A stretch of 64,000 bases of DNA, taken from DATARR01 sp034666985 (lineage in GTDB: Bacteria > Acidobacteriota > Thermoanaerobaculia > Multivoradales > UBA5704). Positions 55,416 through 63,468 of this stretch are shown piece by piece; position 1 is the first letter of the stretch; each line of letters begins with the position of its first letter. The position numbers and the translations under genes were made by a program. The stretch is taken from contig JAXDKS010000049.1 of NCBI GenBank assembly GCA_034666985.1, positions 7,094 to 71,093 on the forward strand. Direction: 5' to 3'. The notes under the pieces were generated by a model. The model was given only the letters and a program-made list of their open reading frames with translations, searched no databases and was not told the DNA's origin.

Positions 55416-56680
55416 GGTGGCGCGGCGAGGGGACCTACAGACGCTTCGGGGTCCACGGCGTAGGAGCGGAGTTGCTCCACCAGGGGCGTCGCCTGCCAGC
55501 GCTGCGTCTCCCCCAAGGTATACAACCCGAGGTCCAGGCGGTAATCCTCCAGAGGCCGCTTGCCGAAGCGGTAGCGCCAGTCGATCATGGTGAAGAGGGG
55601 AAACCAAGTGTAGCCGAGGACGGGCACGCCCTCGGCCCGCAAAGTCCGGATGGCGGTCACCGAGGTCTCCAGCCAGCGGGAGCGGACCTCCACCGCCCCC
55701 TTCGCGCTCGTCTCGGTGACGAGGATGGGGACCTCGTAGCGACGCCAGTAGTCCTCGATCAGATGGACGAAGCCCGCGCCGTCCTGCTCGACCGCCCGCC
55801 AGGCCAATCGCCCCTTGCGGTTGACCGAGACCTGCTGGGTCGACCACTGAGGATAGAAGTTCAGGCCGATGGCGTCGAGCGTGATGGCGTTGCGGCGGAT
55901 CGAGACCAGCTCGTCCGGTCCCACGCCGTTGCGCAGCAGCCAGGTGAAGAGCGGATGGTCCGGGGTGAGACGCCCGGTCAGCAGGTCGTAGGCGAGGAAG
56001 CCCCGCCGCTGGTCCTCGACGGCCAGGGCCTCGAGATCGGCCCGGGCGGCCCGGGCAAGCCCGCTGGCTTCGACGTGAACCATGAGAGCGCCGGAATCGG
56101 CCTCCTTGAGGGCCTCGACCGTGCGCAGGATGCCCCGCACGAGCTGGAGCATGATCTTCAGATAGCCGCCGTCCCCTCGCAGGTAGGGAGGCCAGAGGCC
56201 GCGCTTGCCGCAGAACAGAGCGTTGACGATCGGCTCGTTGAGCGGCGTATACCAGCGCACGAGGCCGGCGTAGCGCCGGGCGAAGGCGCCGGCGTAGGCC
56301 GCCACGGCCCGCGGATAGTCTTCGCTCGCGAACTCCCGGCGCAGCCAGAAGGGGCAGCCGTAGTGCATCAGGTCGAGGATGGGGGTGATCCCCAGCTCCT
56401 CAACCAGATAGGGGATCACCTGGTCGGTCCAGCTCCAGTCGAATTCCCCCGGCAGCGGCTCGACGCGGTACCAGGGCACGCCCCACCTGAGAGCGCGGAC
56501 GCCCAGGTCGCGGCAGAGGGCGAGGTCCTCCCGCCAGTGCTCGTAATGCTCCATGAGCTGATACTCGTCCAGGGCGCGGTGGCCCGGCCGGGTCTGGGGG
56601 ACGAACGTGTCCTCGATGCCGGTGGCCCAGAGGAAGTCATCGGGACCGGGCCCGGGGAGGAGGGGATGGTACGGCGTCAC
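55412..56680 (-). CDS. GH1-like beta-glycosidase
   Basis: 422 residues from a GTG. The layout is a (beta/alpha)8 GH1/GH5-clan barrel: WREDLALCRDLGVRALRWGV, VRWYTPLNEPIVNALFCGKR with the acid/base Glu in NEP, AITLDAIGLNFYPQWST, and PILVTETSAKGAVEVRSRW with the likely nucleophile Glu in TETS (instead of ITENG). It ends YGYT-like FPLFTMIDWRYRFGKRPLED. The substrate is unknown. Its stop overlaps the start of the GH43-like gene, so both are produced together. Confidence 0.85.
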   Translation of the reverse strand: MTPYHPLLPGPGPDDFLWATGIEDTFVPQTRPGHRALDEYQLMEHYEHWREDLALCRDLGVRALRWGVPWYRVEPLPGEFDWSWTDQVIPYLVEELGITPILDLMHYGCPFWLRREFASEDYPRAVAAYAGAFARRYAGLVRWYTPLNEPIVNALFCGKRGLWPPYLRGDGGYLKIMLQLVRGILRTVEALKEADSGALMVHVEASGLARAARADLEALAVEDQRRGFLAYDLLTGRLTPDHPLFTWLLRNGVGPDELVSIRRNAITLDAIGLNFYPQWSTQQVSVNRKGRLAWRAVEQDGAGFVHLIEDYWRRYEVPILVTETSAKGAVEVRSRWLETSVTAIRTLRAEGVPVLGYTWFPLFTMIDWRYRFGKRPLEDYRLDLGLYTLGETQRWQATPLVEQLRSYAVDPEASVGPLAAPP

Positions 56681-56762
56681 CAGATGCGATCCAAGTCGGC
56701 GGCGAACGATAACACACCGCCGCCGAAACCTCCCCCCTCCAATCCGGGCTCGTCCTTGCCCG

Positions 56763-58142
56763 CTACGACGGCGCCGGCCGGTCGTGCAGGGTCATCCACA
56801 GGCCGCCCGCGGGCCGCAACGACAGCATGGCCGCGGGCTCCACCCGCCTTCCCGGCAGGGCGTGGAACGAGTGGCGCTGCAGCATCGTGGCGAGCACCAG
56901 CATCGCCTGCATCTCCGCCAGGCGCGCGCCGATGCACACCCGCGGCCCGCCACCCAGGGGGTAGTAGGCGAAGGGCGGGCGTTCCGCCACATGCTCCGGC
57001 AGGAAGCGGTCGGGATCGAAAGCCTCCGGGTTGGGCCAGAAGTCGGACCGCCGGTGGGTCACGTAGGGCGAGAAGAGGAGGATTGCGCCCGCGGGGATAC
57101 GGCGGCCATCGATCTCATCGTCCTCCAGCGGCGTCCGAGTCAGCAGCCAGAAGGGGGGGTAGAGGCGCAGGCTCTCCTTGAGCACCATGGCGAGGTAGGG
57201 CAGCTTCGGCAGGTCCTCGAAGCCGGGGGTCCGCCCGCCCAGGACCGCCGCCAGCTCCGCCTCAACCTGACGGGCGATCTGGGGGTATCTGGAGAGCAGG
57301 TAGAGAGTCCACGAGAGAGTGATGCCAGTCGACTCATGGCCGGCGACCAGCATGGTGACGACCTCGTCACGGACCATCTGCGTCGGCATGGCCTGGCCGA
57401 CCTCGTCGCGCACGGAGAGGAGCGTCGAGAGGACGTCGTTGCCCTCGGCGCCACTCTCCCGGCGCTCGTCGATGATGCGGTAGACCACCTCCTCCAGACT
57501 GGCCACGGCGCGCAGGAAGCGGACGTTGCCCGGCAGCGGCACCCACCAGGGGAAAGGCAGCGCCGACAGGACCCGCTGGTGGAGGATGGAGAAGGCGGTG
57601 CTCACCGCCCGGTTGACCGTCTCGCCATCGCCGGCTACGGCGGTACCGAAGAGGGTCTCGACTGAGATGCGGATGGCGAGGTCCATCATCTCCGCCTCGA
57701 GGTCGAACGGCTTGCCTGGCGGGAGCCGGCGCTGCCAGCCCTCCAGCAGCCCCTCGGTGGCGGCGGTGATGGTGCTCGCCATGGCCATGAGGCGGGGGAC
57801 GTGGAAGGCCGGCTGGAGCAGCCGGCGTTGCGAGCGCCAGGACTCCCCCTCGTTGAGGAACAAGCCATTGCCCGCCAGCGGGCGCAGGAGCTGGAAGTTG
57901 GCTCCCTTGACGTAGTTGCGGTGATGGGTCTTCCAGACGTGCTCGATATCCCGCGGGTGGGTGACGAGGAAGAATTTCTGGGCGCCCACGCCGCCCAGGA
58001 AGACCACGTCCCCATACTCCCGGACCATGCGCGACAGGAACTGCAGAGGGTCCTTCCTCACCTGCGGCAGCGCGCCCAGGAAAGGCAGGCCCGGCGGGCC
58101 CGGAACGGCGTTCTTCGAGGCTCCGGCTTGAGATGCGATCAT
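56763..58142 (-). CDS. Cytochrome P450
   Basis: 459 residues from the ATG at 58142, with GGAGGGG upstream. P450 motifs: I-helix MLVAGHESTGITLSW, K-helix VLKESLRLYPPFWLLTRTP (ExxR), PEAFDPDRF, and the haem loop YYPLGGGPRVCIGARLA with the Cys ligand (the usual F is L). Overall most like the bacterial CYP4/CYP110-type fatty-acid or terpenoid hydroxylases. No ferredoxin or reductase gene is adjacent, so electrons must come from elsewhere. It is divergent from the XRE gene at 58479. Confidence 0.94.
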   Translation of the reverse strand: MIASQAGASKNAVPGPPGLPFLGALPQVRKDPLQFLSRMVREYGDVVFLGGVGAQKFFLVTHPRDIEHVWKTHHRNYVKGANFQLLRPLAGNGLFLNEGESWRSQRRLLQPAFHVPRLMAMASTITAATEGLLEGWQRRLPPGKPFDLEAEMMDLAIRISVETLFGTAVAGDGETVNRAVSTAFSILHQRVLSALPFPWWVPLPGNVRFLRAVASLEEVVYRIIDERRESGAEGNDVLSTLLSVRDEVGQAMPTQMVRDEVVTMLVAGHESTGITLSWTLYLLSRYPQIARQVEAELAAVLGGRTPGFEDLPKLPYLAMVLKESLRLYPPFWLLTRTPLEDDEIDGRRIPAGAILLFSPYVTHRRSDFWPNPEAFDPDRFLPEHVAERPPFAYYPLGGGPRVCIGARLAEMQAMLVLATMLQRHSFHALPGRRVEPAAMLSLRPAGGLWMTLHDRPAPS

Positions 58143-58374
58143 AGACCCCTCCAATGGAAAAGATGGACGGCAACGACGTGAAAGACGAGCTCATCACATA
58201 GGGCTCCCAACGGGCCCCACACGTTCGGCAATCGCAGGAATCGAAGCTTCGTTGATTCAGAGGTGGTGTCAGCGGCGGAAAGCGGGACAGCGAAAGCGAA
58301 ACCGAAATCCGCGACGCACTTTGTGGGCGGTCCGCGCACCTTGCTGGTAGCGCAGAAGTTCCGCCTTGAGGGTG

Positions 58375-58403
58375 TTGACTTACGCTCTTATTACGCCTAA
58401 GCT
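58375..58403 (+). promoter_or_regulatory. Candidate sigma70-type promoter for the XRE gene
   Basis: TTGACT (58375-58380) and TAAGCT (58398-58403) are separated by 17 bases, matching a sigma70 -35/-10 pair, about 75 bases before the GTG at 58479. This is a sequence match only. Confidence 0.45.
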
Positions 58404-58446
58404 ACGCGTCATGATGACAGCGACCTCGGAACCCCATACCCACGAC

Positions 58447-58462
58447 GATCCCTGAAGGGATC
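58447..58462. promoter_or_regulatory. Palindrome, candidate operator between promoter and start of the XRE gene
   Basis: GATCCCT-GA-AGGGATC is a perfect 7-2-7 palindrome lying downstream of the candidate promoter and just before the ribosome site (AGGAGA). Its place suggests autoregulation by the XRE protein, but the first 15 bases also occur at 25883-25897, far from any such gene. Confidence 0.4.
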
Positions 58463-58478
58463 TCAGGAGAGATACACC

Positions 58479-58976
58479 GTGCGCACACCCATTTTGAGCG
58501 GTCTCGGCCAAGCGCTGCGCTGGCTGCGAGATCGCCGCGGCAAGAAGCAGTACCAGGTGGCCGAATCAGCCGGGATCACCAAGGGCATGCTCTCGGCCTA
58601 CGAGACGGGCCGGCAGCGGCCGTCGCTCGAGACCCTGGAGAAGATCCTGGGCACGCTCGGCTGCGACCTCAACGACCTGCACAACGCCATTCAGATCATC
58701 AACGGCCGGCCCGAGGGGATGCGGCGGCGGGGCGAGGGAGTAGGGGCCGAGGACGAGGAGGGTGGCGTTGGACCTCCAGCCGTGGGCGGAACGGCCGGCG
58801 AGCGGCTGGACGTGCATCGCATCCTCGGCCGGCGGGCCTCGCTGCCGCCCGAGGAGGAGCGCGCCCTCGGCGAGATGCTGGAGGGCTTCCACCGGTTCCT
58901 CCGCTACCTCCACGACACGCTGGCGCGCAGCCTGCGCCCCGACGAACCCAAGCCTGAAGGCGAGGGAGAGCGGTAG
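58479..58976 (+). CDS. XRE-family HTH regulator
   Basis: 165 residues from a GTG (AGGAGAG upstream). HTH at residues ~10-62: LGQALRWLRDRRGKKQYQVA, then ESAGITKGMLSAYETGRQRP and SLETLEKILGTLGCDLNDLH. A Gly/Glu-rich linker follows, then a helical tail (EERALGEMLEGFHRFLRYLH). It shares layout and motifs with the XRE protein at 28444 (ISPAMLSSYMTGRETPTLKT). It may control the divergent P450 gene or itself. Confidence 0.88.
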   Translation: MRTPILSGLGQALRWLRDRRGKKQYQVAESAGITKGMLSAYETGRQRPSLETLEKILGTLGCDLNDLHNAIQIINGRPEGMRRRGEGVGAEDEEGGVGPPAVGGTAGERLDVHRILGRRASLPPEEERALGEMLEGFHRFLRYLHDTLARSLRPDEPKPEGEGER

Positions 58977-58996
58977 CAGGTGGCCAGTGGGCCGCC

Positions 58997-59803
58997 TCAG
59001 CCGGCGAGCAGTCGTCCGGCGAGGATGGTCACCGCCTGGCCGCCGAGCTTCACCCGCTCTCCCTCCACCCGCACCCGCACCACCCCACCCCGCGCCGACG
59101 CCTGATAGGCGAGGATCTCCTCCTTGCCCAGGCGCGGTGCCCAGTAGGGGCCCAGGGTGCAGTGCGCGGAGCCGGTCACCGGATCCTCGTCCACCCCGGA
59201 GCCGGGAGCGAAGAAGCGGGAGACGACGTCGAACGGCCCGGACGTGGCCCGCGCCGTGATGATCACTCCCCGCACCGGCAGGGACGCGAGCCGCCGCGGG
59301 TCGGGCGCGCAGCTCCGCACCGCCTCCTCGCTCCGCAGCTCCACCAGATAGTCGTAGCGGCTCTTGCCCACGAAGACCGATGGAGCGCCGAGGGTCTCCA
59401 CCAGACCCTCCGGCGGCTCGGCTTCGGCCGCGGTCCGGGCCGGGAAGTCGAGCTCGATCCAATCGTCCCCCTGATAAGCCCGCTGGTCCGCGGTCAATAC
59501 GCCGCTCAAGGTGTGGAACCGTGCCGTCTCCCCCGCCGCCAGCCTCCCCGTCTGCCACAACACATGGGCGCTCGCCAGCGTGGCATGGCCGCACAGCTCC
59601 ACCTCGATGGCCGGCGTGAACCAGCGCAGGCTCCAGCCGCCGTCCTGTTCATGGAGGAAGGCGGTCTCGGACAGGTTCATCTCCCGGGCCACGTCCTGCA
59701 TCCACCCCGCGTCCCGGGGCTCCGGCAACAGACAGACCGCCGCCGGGTTCCCGGCGAACGGGCGGTCGGCGAAGGCATCCACCTGATAGAGGTCAAGGCT
59801 CAT
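58997..59803 (-). CDS. PhzF-family isomerase-like protein
   Basis: 268 residues. The PhzF fold is seen twice as related halves: YQVDAFADRPFAGNPAAVCL with MNLSETAFL (catalytic Glu in N-L-S-E-T), ELCGHATLASAHVL, and in the second half VVSRFFAPGSGVDEDPVTGS followed by AHCTLGPYW. PhzF catalyses a proton-shift isomerisation in phenazine synthesis; most homologues have other, unknown substrates. No phenazine genes are present. Convergent with the XRE gene. Confidence 0.93.
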   Translation of the reverse strand: MSLDLYQVDAFADRPFAGNPAAVCLLPEPRDAGWMQDVAREMNLSETAFLHEQDGGWSLRWFTPAIEVELCGHATLASAHVLWQTGRLAAGETARFHTLSGVLTADQRAYQGDDWIELDFPARTAAEAEPPEGLVETLGAPSVFVGKSRYDYLVELRSEEAVRSCAPDPRRLASLPVRGVIITARATSGPFDVVSRFFAPGSGVDEDPVTGSAHCTLGPYWAPRLGKEEILAYQASARGGVVRVRVEGERVKLGGQAVTILAGRLLAG

Positions 59804-60002
59804 GGGTTTCCCCCTCCTGAAGAGACTTCAGCCTATCTCAGGACGCCGAGGTCAGGCCCCTTGCTTTGCACTGCAAAGTTCTTTCACCTACAATAACCCC
59901 CGGGACCGGCAGGGAACGTCGCCGGGAAGTTTTCGGTTACACTTTGCGGGGCTGAGACCACCCTCCCCCACAAGACGAGAGCGAGCAGGGGTACCACCAG
60001 GC

Positions 60003-61127
60003 ATGGGACTATCTACCGAGGCACCCACGACCGACCGGCCGACGGCGGTGCCTGACAGGTTTCAGGATCTGCTCGCCGGATTCCGCGGCAAGCTGGACCG
60101 TGCCCTGGCCGATTGGCTGGAGGTCAAGCGCCAGGACGCCGCGGCTGGCGACTCGCCCGAGATGCTGGAGCTGATCGACGGCGTCGGCCAGCTCGCCACC
60201 CACGGCGGCAAGCGGCTGCGCCCCGCCCTGGTCTACTACACCTACCGGGCCTTCGGCGGCACCAGCGACCACGAGGCCCTCCCCCTCTCCCTGGCGACCG
60301 AGCTCCTCCACACCTATCTCCTGATCCACGACGACATCATGGATCATGCCGAGGTGCGGCGCGGGCTGCCGGCGGCGCACGTGCGCTTCAGCGACGCCCA
60401 CCGCGCCCACGGCCTGAAGGGCGATGCCGCGGACTTCGGCCGCTCAGTGGCCATCCTGCTGGGCGACCTTGCCCAGAGCTGGGCGGTCGAGCTGGCGACC
60501 CCGGCCTTTCCCAGGAGCGGCGGCGAGCTTGGCCGCTGCTTCTCCGCCATGTGCCAGGAGGTGGTGGGCGGGCAATATCTGGAGCTGCTGGTGGCCCAGC
60601 GGCGGGCGGCCACGGAGGAGGAGCTGCTACGGGTGCTGCGCCTGAAGTCCGGGCGCTACACCGCCGAACGCCCCATCCAGCTCGGCGCCCTGCTGGCCGG
60701 CGCTCCGGCCCGGGCCATCGCCGACCTGTCGCGCTACGGCGCCGCGGTGGGCGAGGCCTTCCAGCTTCAGGACGACCTGCTGGGGATGTTCGGCGACGCC
60801 GGCACCATGGGCAAGCCGGTGGACGCCGATCTGCGCGAAGGGAAGTACACCTTCCTCATCCATCGCGCCCTGGAGGCGGCCGACCCCGGACAGCGCCGCG
60901 CCCTGGAGGCGGCCCTGGGCAACCCGGACGCTACGGCGGCGCAGGTGGACGGGGCCCTCGAGGTCCTGGAGGAGACGGGGGCGCATGCCGCCGTGAAGGC
61001 GATGATCGCCGAGCGGCTGCGCGCCGCCCGCGCCGCCCTGGCGGATCTCTCCGTGCTCGACCTCGCCCCCGAGGGGCGCCTGTTCTTCGCCGGCCTGATC
61101 GACTACCTGCGGGAGCGCGAACGGTGA
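60003..61127 (+). CDS. Polyprenyl diphosphate synthase (short-chain, FPP/GGPP type)
   Basis: 374 residues. GGKRLRPALVYYTYRAFGG, then TELLHTYLLIHDDIMDHAEV RRG gives the first aspartate-rich motif (DDIMD, then RR). The second motif is FQLQDDLLGMFGD. A Tyr lies five residues before the first motif, a feature linked to shorter products (FPP/GGPP), but this is inference. It opens the isoprenoid operon: its stop overlaps the IPP isomerase start (GTGA). The ~200-base leader has a GGGGCTGAGACCACCC stretch but no complete riboswitch. Confidence 0.93.
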   Translation: MGLSTEAPTTDRPTAVPDRFQDLLAGFRGKLDRALADWLEVKRQDAAAGDSPEMLELIDGVGQLATHGGKRLRPALVYYTYRAFGGTSDHEALPLSLATELLHTYLLIHDDIMDHAEVRRGLPAAHVRFSDAHRAHGLKGDAADFGRSVAILLGDLAQSWAVELATPAFPRSGGELGRCFSAMCQEVVGGQYLELLVAQRRAATEEELLRVLRLKSGRYTAERPIQLGALLAGAPARAIADLSRYGAAVGEAFQLQDDLLGMFGDAGTMGKPVDADLREGKYTFLIHRALEAADPGQRRALEAALGNPDATAAQVDGALEVLEETGAHAAVKAMIAERLRAARAALADLSVLDLAPEGRLFFAGLIDYLRERER

Positions 61128-62167
61128 CCGCGGTCATTGCAGGCACGGCCGTTGGGGCGGCGCCGCCTGAGCGCGACCGCAAGCTGGAGCACATCCGCCT
61201 CGCCCTCGAGGAGCGGATGCAGCTCGGGCGCAGCTACTTCGACGACTACCGCTTCGAGCACGCGGCGCTGCCCGAGATCGACCTCGCGGAGATCGACACC
61301 GGGGTGGAATTCCTCGGCCGGCGCCTGGAGGCGCCGCTGCTGATCTCCAGCATGACCGGCGGCACCGAGACGGCGGGGCTGATCAACCGCAACCTGGCGG
61401 CCGGGGCCGAGCGCGCCGGCGTGGCGGTCGGAGTCGGGTCGCAGCGCAAAGCGTTGGAAGATCCCGGGAAAGCTGATACCTTTCGCGTTCGCGAGGTCGC
61501 TCCCTCGGCCGTCCTGCTGGCCAACCTGGGTGCCGTACAGCTCAACTACGGCATGGGCGTCCGGGAGTGTGAGGAGGCGGTGGCGATGATCGGGGCGGAC
61601 GCCCTGATCCTCCACCTGAACCCCCTCCAGGAGGCGATCCAGCCCGAAGGACAGTGCAACTTCGCCGGGCTGCTGCCCAAGATCGGGGCGGTGGTGCGCG
61701 AGCTGGGCGTGCCGGTGGTGGTCAAGGAGATCGGCTGCGGCATCTCCGAGGCCACGGCCCACGCGCTCGCGGCACAGGGAGTGCGGATCGTCGACACGGC
61801 GGGGGTGGGCGGCACGAGCTGGGCCCGTATCGAAGCCCAGCGCGCCGGCGACCTGGAGATCGGCGAGCTCTTCGCCGGCTGGGGCATCCCGACGCCGAAC
61901 TCGATCCGCCAGCTCCGCCGCGTCGAAGGTTTGACGGTGATCGGGAGCGGCGGGGTGCGCAACGGCCTCGACGTTGCAAAGGCCATCGCTTTGGGAGCCG
62001 ACCTGGTGGGGATGGCGTATCCCTTCCTGGCCCCGGCCACCGAATCTCCCGAGAAGGTGGCCGACAAGGTCGCGCGCACCGTCCGGGAGCTCAGGATCTG
62101 TATGTTCTGCCTCGGGGTGACAACCATCGCGGAGCTGCAACGCGTGCCGCTCCTAAAAGGGTCGTGA
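61124..62167 (+). CDS. fni: Type 2 isopentenyl-diphosphate isomerase (FMN-dependent)
   Basis: 347 residues from a GTG overlapping the synthase stop by 4 bases. Signatures: RDRKLEHIRLALEE, LISSMTGGTETAGLINRNLA, GVGSQRKALEDP, LANLGAVQLNYGM, HLNPLQEAIQPEGQCNF, VVKEIGCGISEATAHAL and GSGGVRNGLDVAKAIALGAD (FMN-phosphate binding). It converts IPP to DMAPP with reduced FMN. It is typical of organisms with the mevalonate pathway, as here. Confidence 0.96.
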   Translation: MTAVIAGTAVGAAPPERDRKLEHIRLALEERMQLGRSYFDDYRFEHAALPEIDLAEIDTGVEFLGRRLEAPLLISSMTGGTETAGLINRNLAAGAERAGVAVGVGSQRKALEDPGKADTFRVREVAPSAVLLANLGAVQLNYGMGVRECEEAVAMIGADALILHLNPLQEAIQPEGQCNFAGLLPKIGAVVRELGVPVVVKEIGCGISEATAHALAAQGVRIVDTAGVGGTSWARIEAQRAGDLEIGELFAGWGIPTPNSIRQLRRVEGLTVIGSGGVRNGLDVAKAIALGADLVGMAYPFLAPATESPEKVADKVARTVRELRICMFCLGVTTIAELQRVPLLKGS

Positions 62168-62168
62168 G

Positions 62169-63455
62169 ATGAGCAAGATCGCCAATATCGCCAAAACCGC
62201 TTCAACGGCTCCCCTGACGCGCGACGAGCTGGTGCGCTCGCTGGTCGGGGGGGAACGCCGGTTCCACGAGCTTCCCAAGGACCTCTCTTCGGAGGAGGCG
62301 GGGGAGATCCGCCGCCAGGCTCTGGAGGAGATGACCCGCACGGAGCTCTCCAACATCGGCCACCATTCGCTGGACGTCCAGCGGGCCTCCCACCGCAACT
62401 GCGAGAACTTCATCGGCGTGGCCCAGATCCCCATGGGGGTGGTCGGGCCGCTCAAGGTGCGGGGCAAGTACGCCGACGGCGACTTCTGGGTCCCTCTCGC
62501 GACCACCGAGGCCGCCCTGGTGGCGAGCACCAACCGCGGCTGTGTCGCGCTGCGCGAGGCCGGCGGCGCCGTGGTGCGGGTCGAGGACGTGGGCATGACC
62601 CGCGCCCCCGTCTTCCGCTCCTCCGGGATCGTCCAGACCCAGCAGTTCCTGGCCTGGATCCAGGAGCATGAGGAGGAGATCCGCGAGCTCACGGAATCGA
62701 CCAGCCGCTACCTGCGCCTTCTCGAGGTGCGCCCCTACGCCTTCGGCACCACCATCTTCCTCCGCTTCCGCTTCGACACCGGCGACGCCATGGGCATGAA
62801 CATGGCCACCATCGCCTGCGACCGGGTGGTCAACGAGCTCATCGAGCCGGCCACCGGCGTGCCGTGTATCGGCCTGTCGGGCAACTACTGCGTGGACAAG
62901 AAGCCGGCCCACGTCAACTTCCAGGAGGGTCGCGGCAAGCGCATCTATGCCGAGATCCTCCTCGACGCCCCCATCCTCCATCACATCCTGAAGACCGACG
63001 CCCGCAGCCTGGTCGAGGTGCAGTACCGCAAGAACCTCCTGGGCTCGATCGCCGCCGGCTCCCTGGGCTTCAACGCCCACTACGCCAACGTGCTGGCGGC
63101 GTTCTTCATCGCCACCGGCCAGGACCCGGCGCACGTGGTCGAGGGCTCGATGGGCATCACCTGCATCGAGGCGCGGGGGCCGGACTCGGTCTTCGCCTCG
63201 ATCTTCATGCCCGACGTCCCCCTGGGCGCCATCGGCGGTGGCACGGCGCTCGACACGCAGCGCGAGGCCCTGGCCATGCTCGGCGTCTCCCCCGACCCGG
63301 AGCGCCGCGGTGAGGCCGTGATCCGCCTGGCCGAGATCGTGGGCGCCGTGGTGCTCGCCGGCGAGCTGTCGCTGATGGCCGCCTTCACCTCCAACGATCT
63401 GGCGCGGGCCCACGAGAAGCTGGGGCGCGGCGAGATTCCACACCGGCCGATCTAG
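62169..63455 (+). CDS. mvaA: HMG-CoA reductase (class I type)
   Basis: 428 residues. Class I features: ENFIGVAQIPMGVVGPLKVR, LATTEAALVASTNRGCVALR (catalytic Glu), GDAMGMNMATIACDRVVN (NADPH-binding DAMGMN), CVDKKPAHVNFQEGRGKRIY (catalytic Lys), IGGGTALDTQREALAML and the C-terminal ARAHEKLGRG (catalytic His). It makes mevalonate from HMG-CoA. The class I type is common in archaea and eukaryotes and found in some bacteria, so an old transfer is plausible. It begins 1 base after the isomerase stop. Confidence 0.97.
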   Translation: MSKIANIAKTASTAPLTRDELVRSLVGGERRFHELPKDLSSEEAGEIRRQALEEMTRTELSNIGHHSLDVQRASHRNCENFIGVAQIPMGVVGPLKVRGKYADGDFWVPLATTEAALVASTNRGCVALREAGGAVVRVEDVGMTRAPVFRSSGIVQTQQFLAWIQEHEEEIRELTESTSRYLRLLEVRPYAFGTTIFLRFRFDTGDAMGMNMATIACDRVVNELIEPATGVPCIGLSGNYCVDKKPAHVNFQEGRGKRIYAEILLDAPILHHILKTDARSLVEVQYRKNLLGSIAAGSLGFNAHYANVLAAFFIATGQDPAHVVEGSMGITCIEARGPDSVFASIFMPDVPLGAIGGGTALDTQREALAMLGVSPDPERRGEAVIRLAEIVGAVVLAGELSLMAAFTSNDLARAHEKLGRGEIPHRPI

Positions 63456-63468
63456 CCGCGAGGCCGGG

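Noticed and set aside
50101..58142. A full secondary-metabolite gene cluster including the P450 and glycosidases
   Set aside because: No PKS, NRPS, terpene cyclase or transporter is present; only the four extender-unit genes form a clear set.
59940..60002. GGGGCTGAGACCACCC before the polyprenyl synthase gene, recalling the TPP riboswitch core
   Set aside because: The second conserved core (CCTGATCTGGATAATGCCAGCG) and closing stems are missing.
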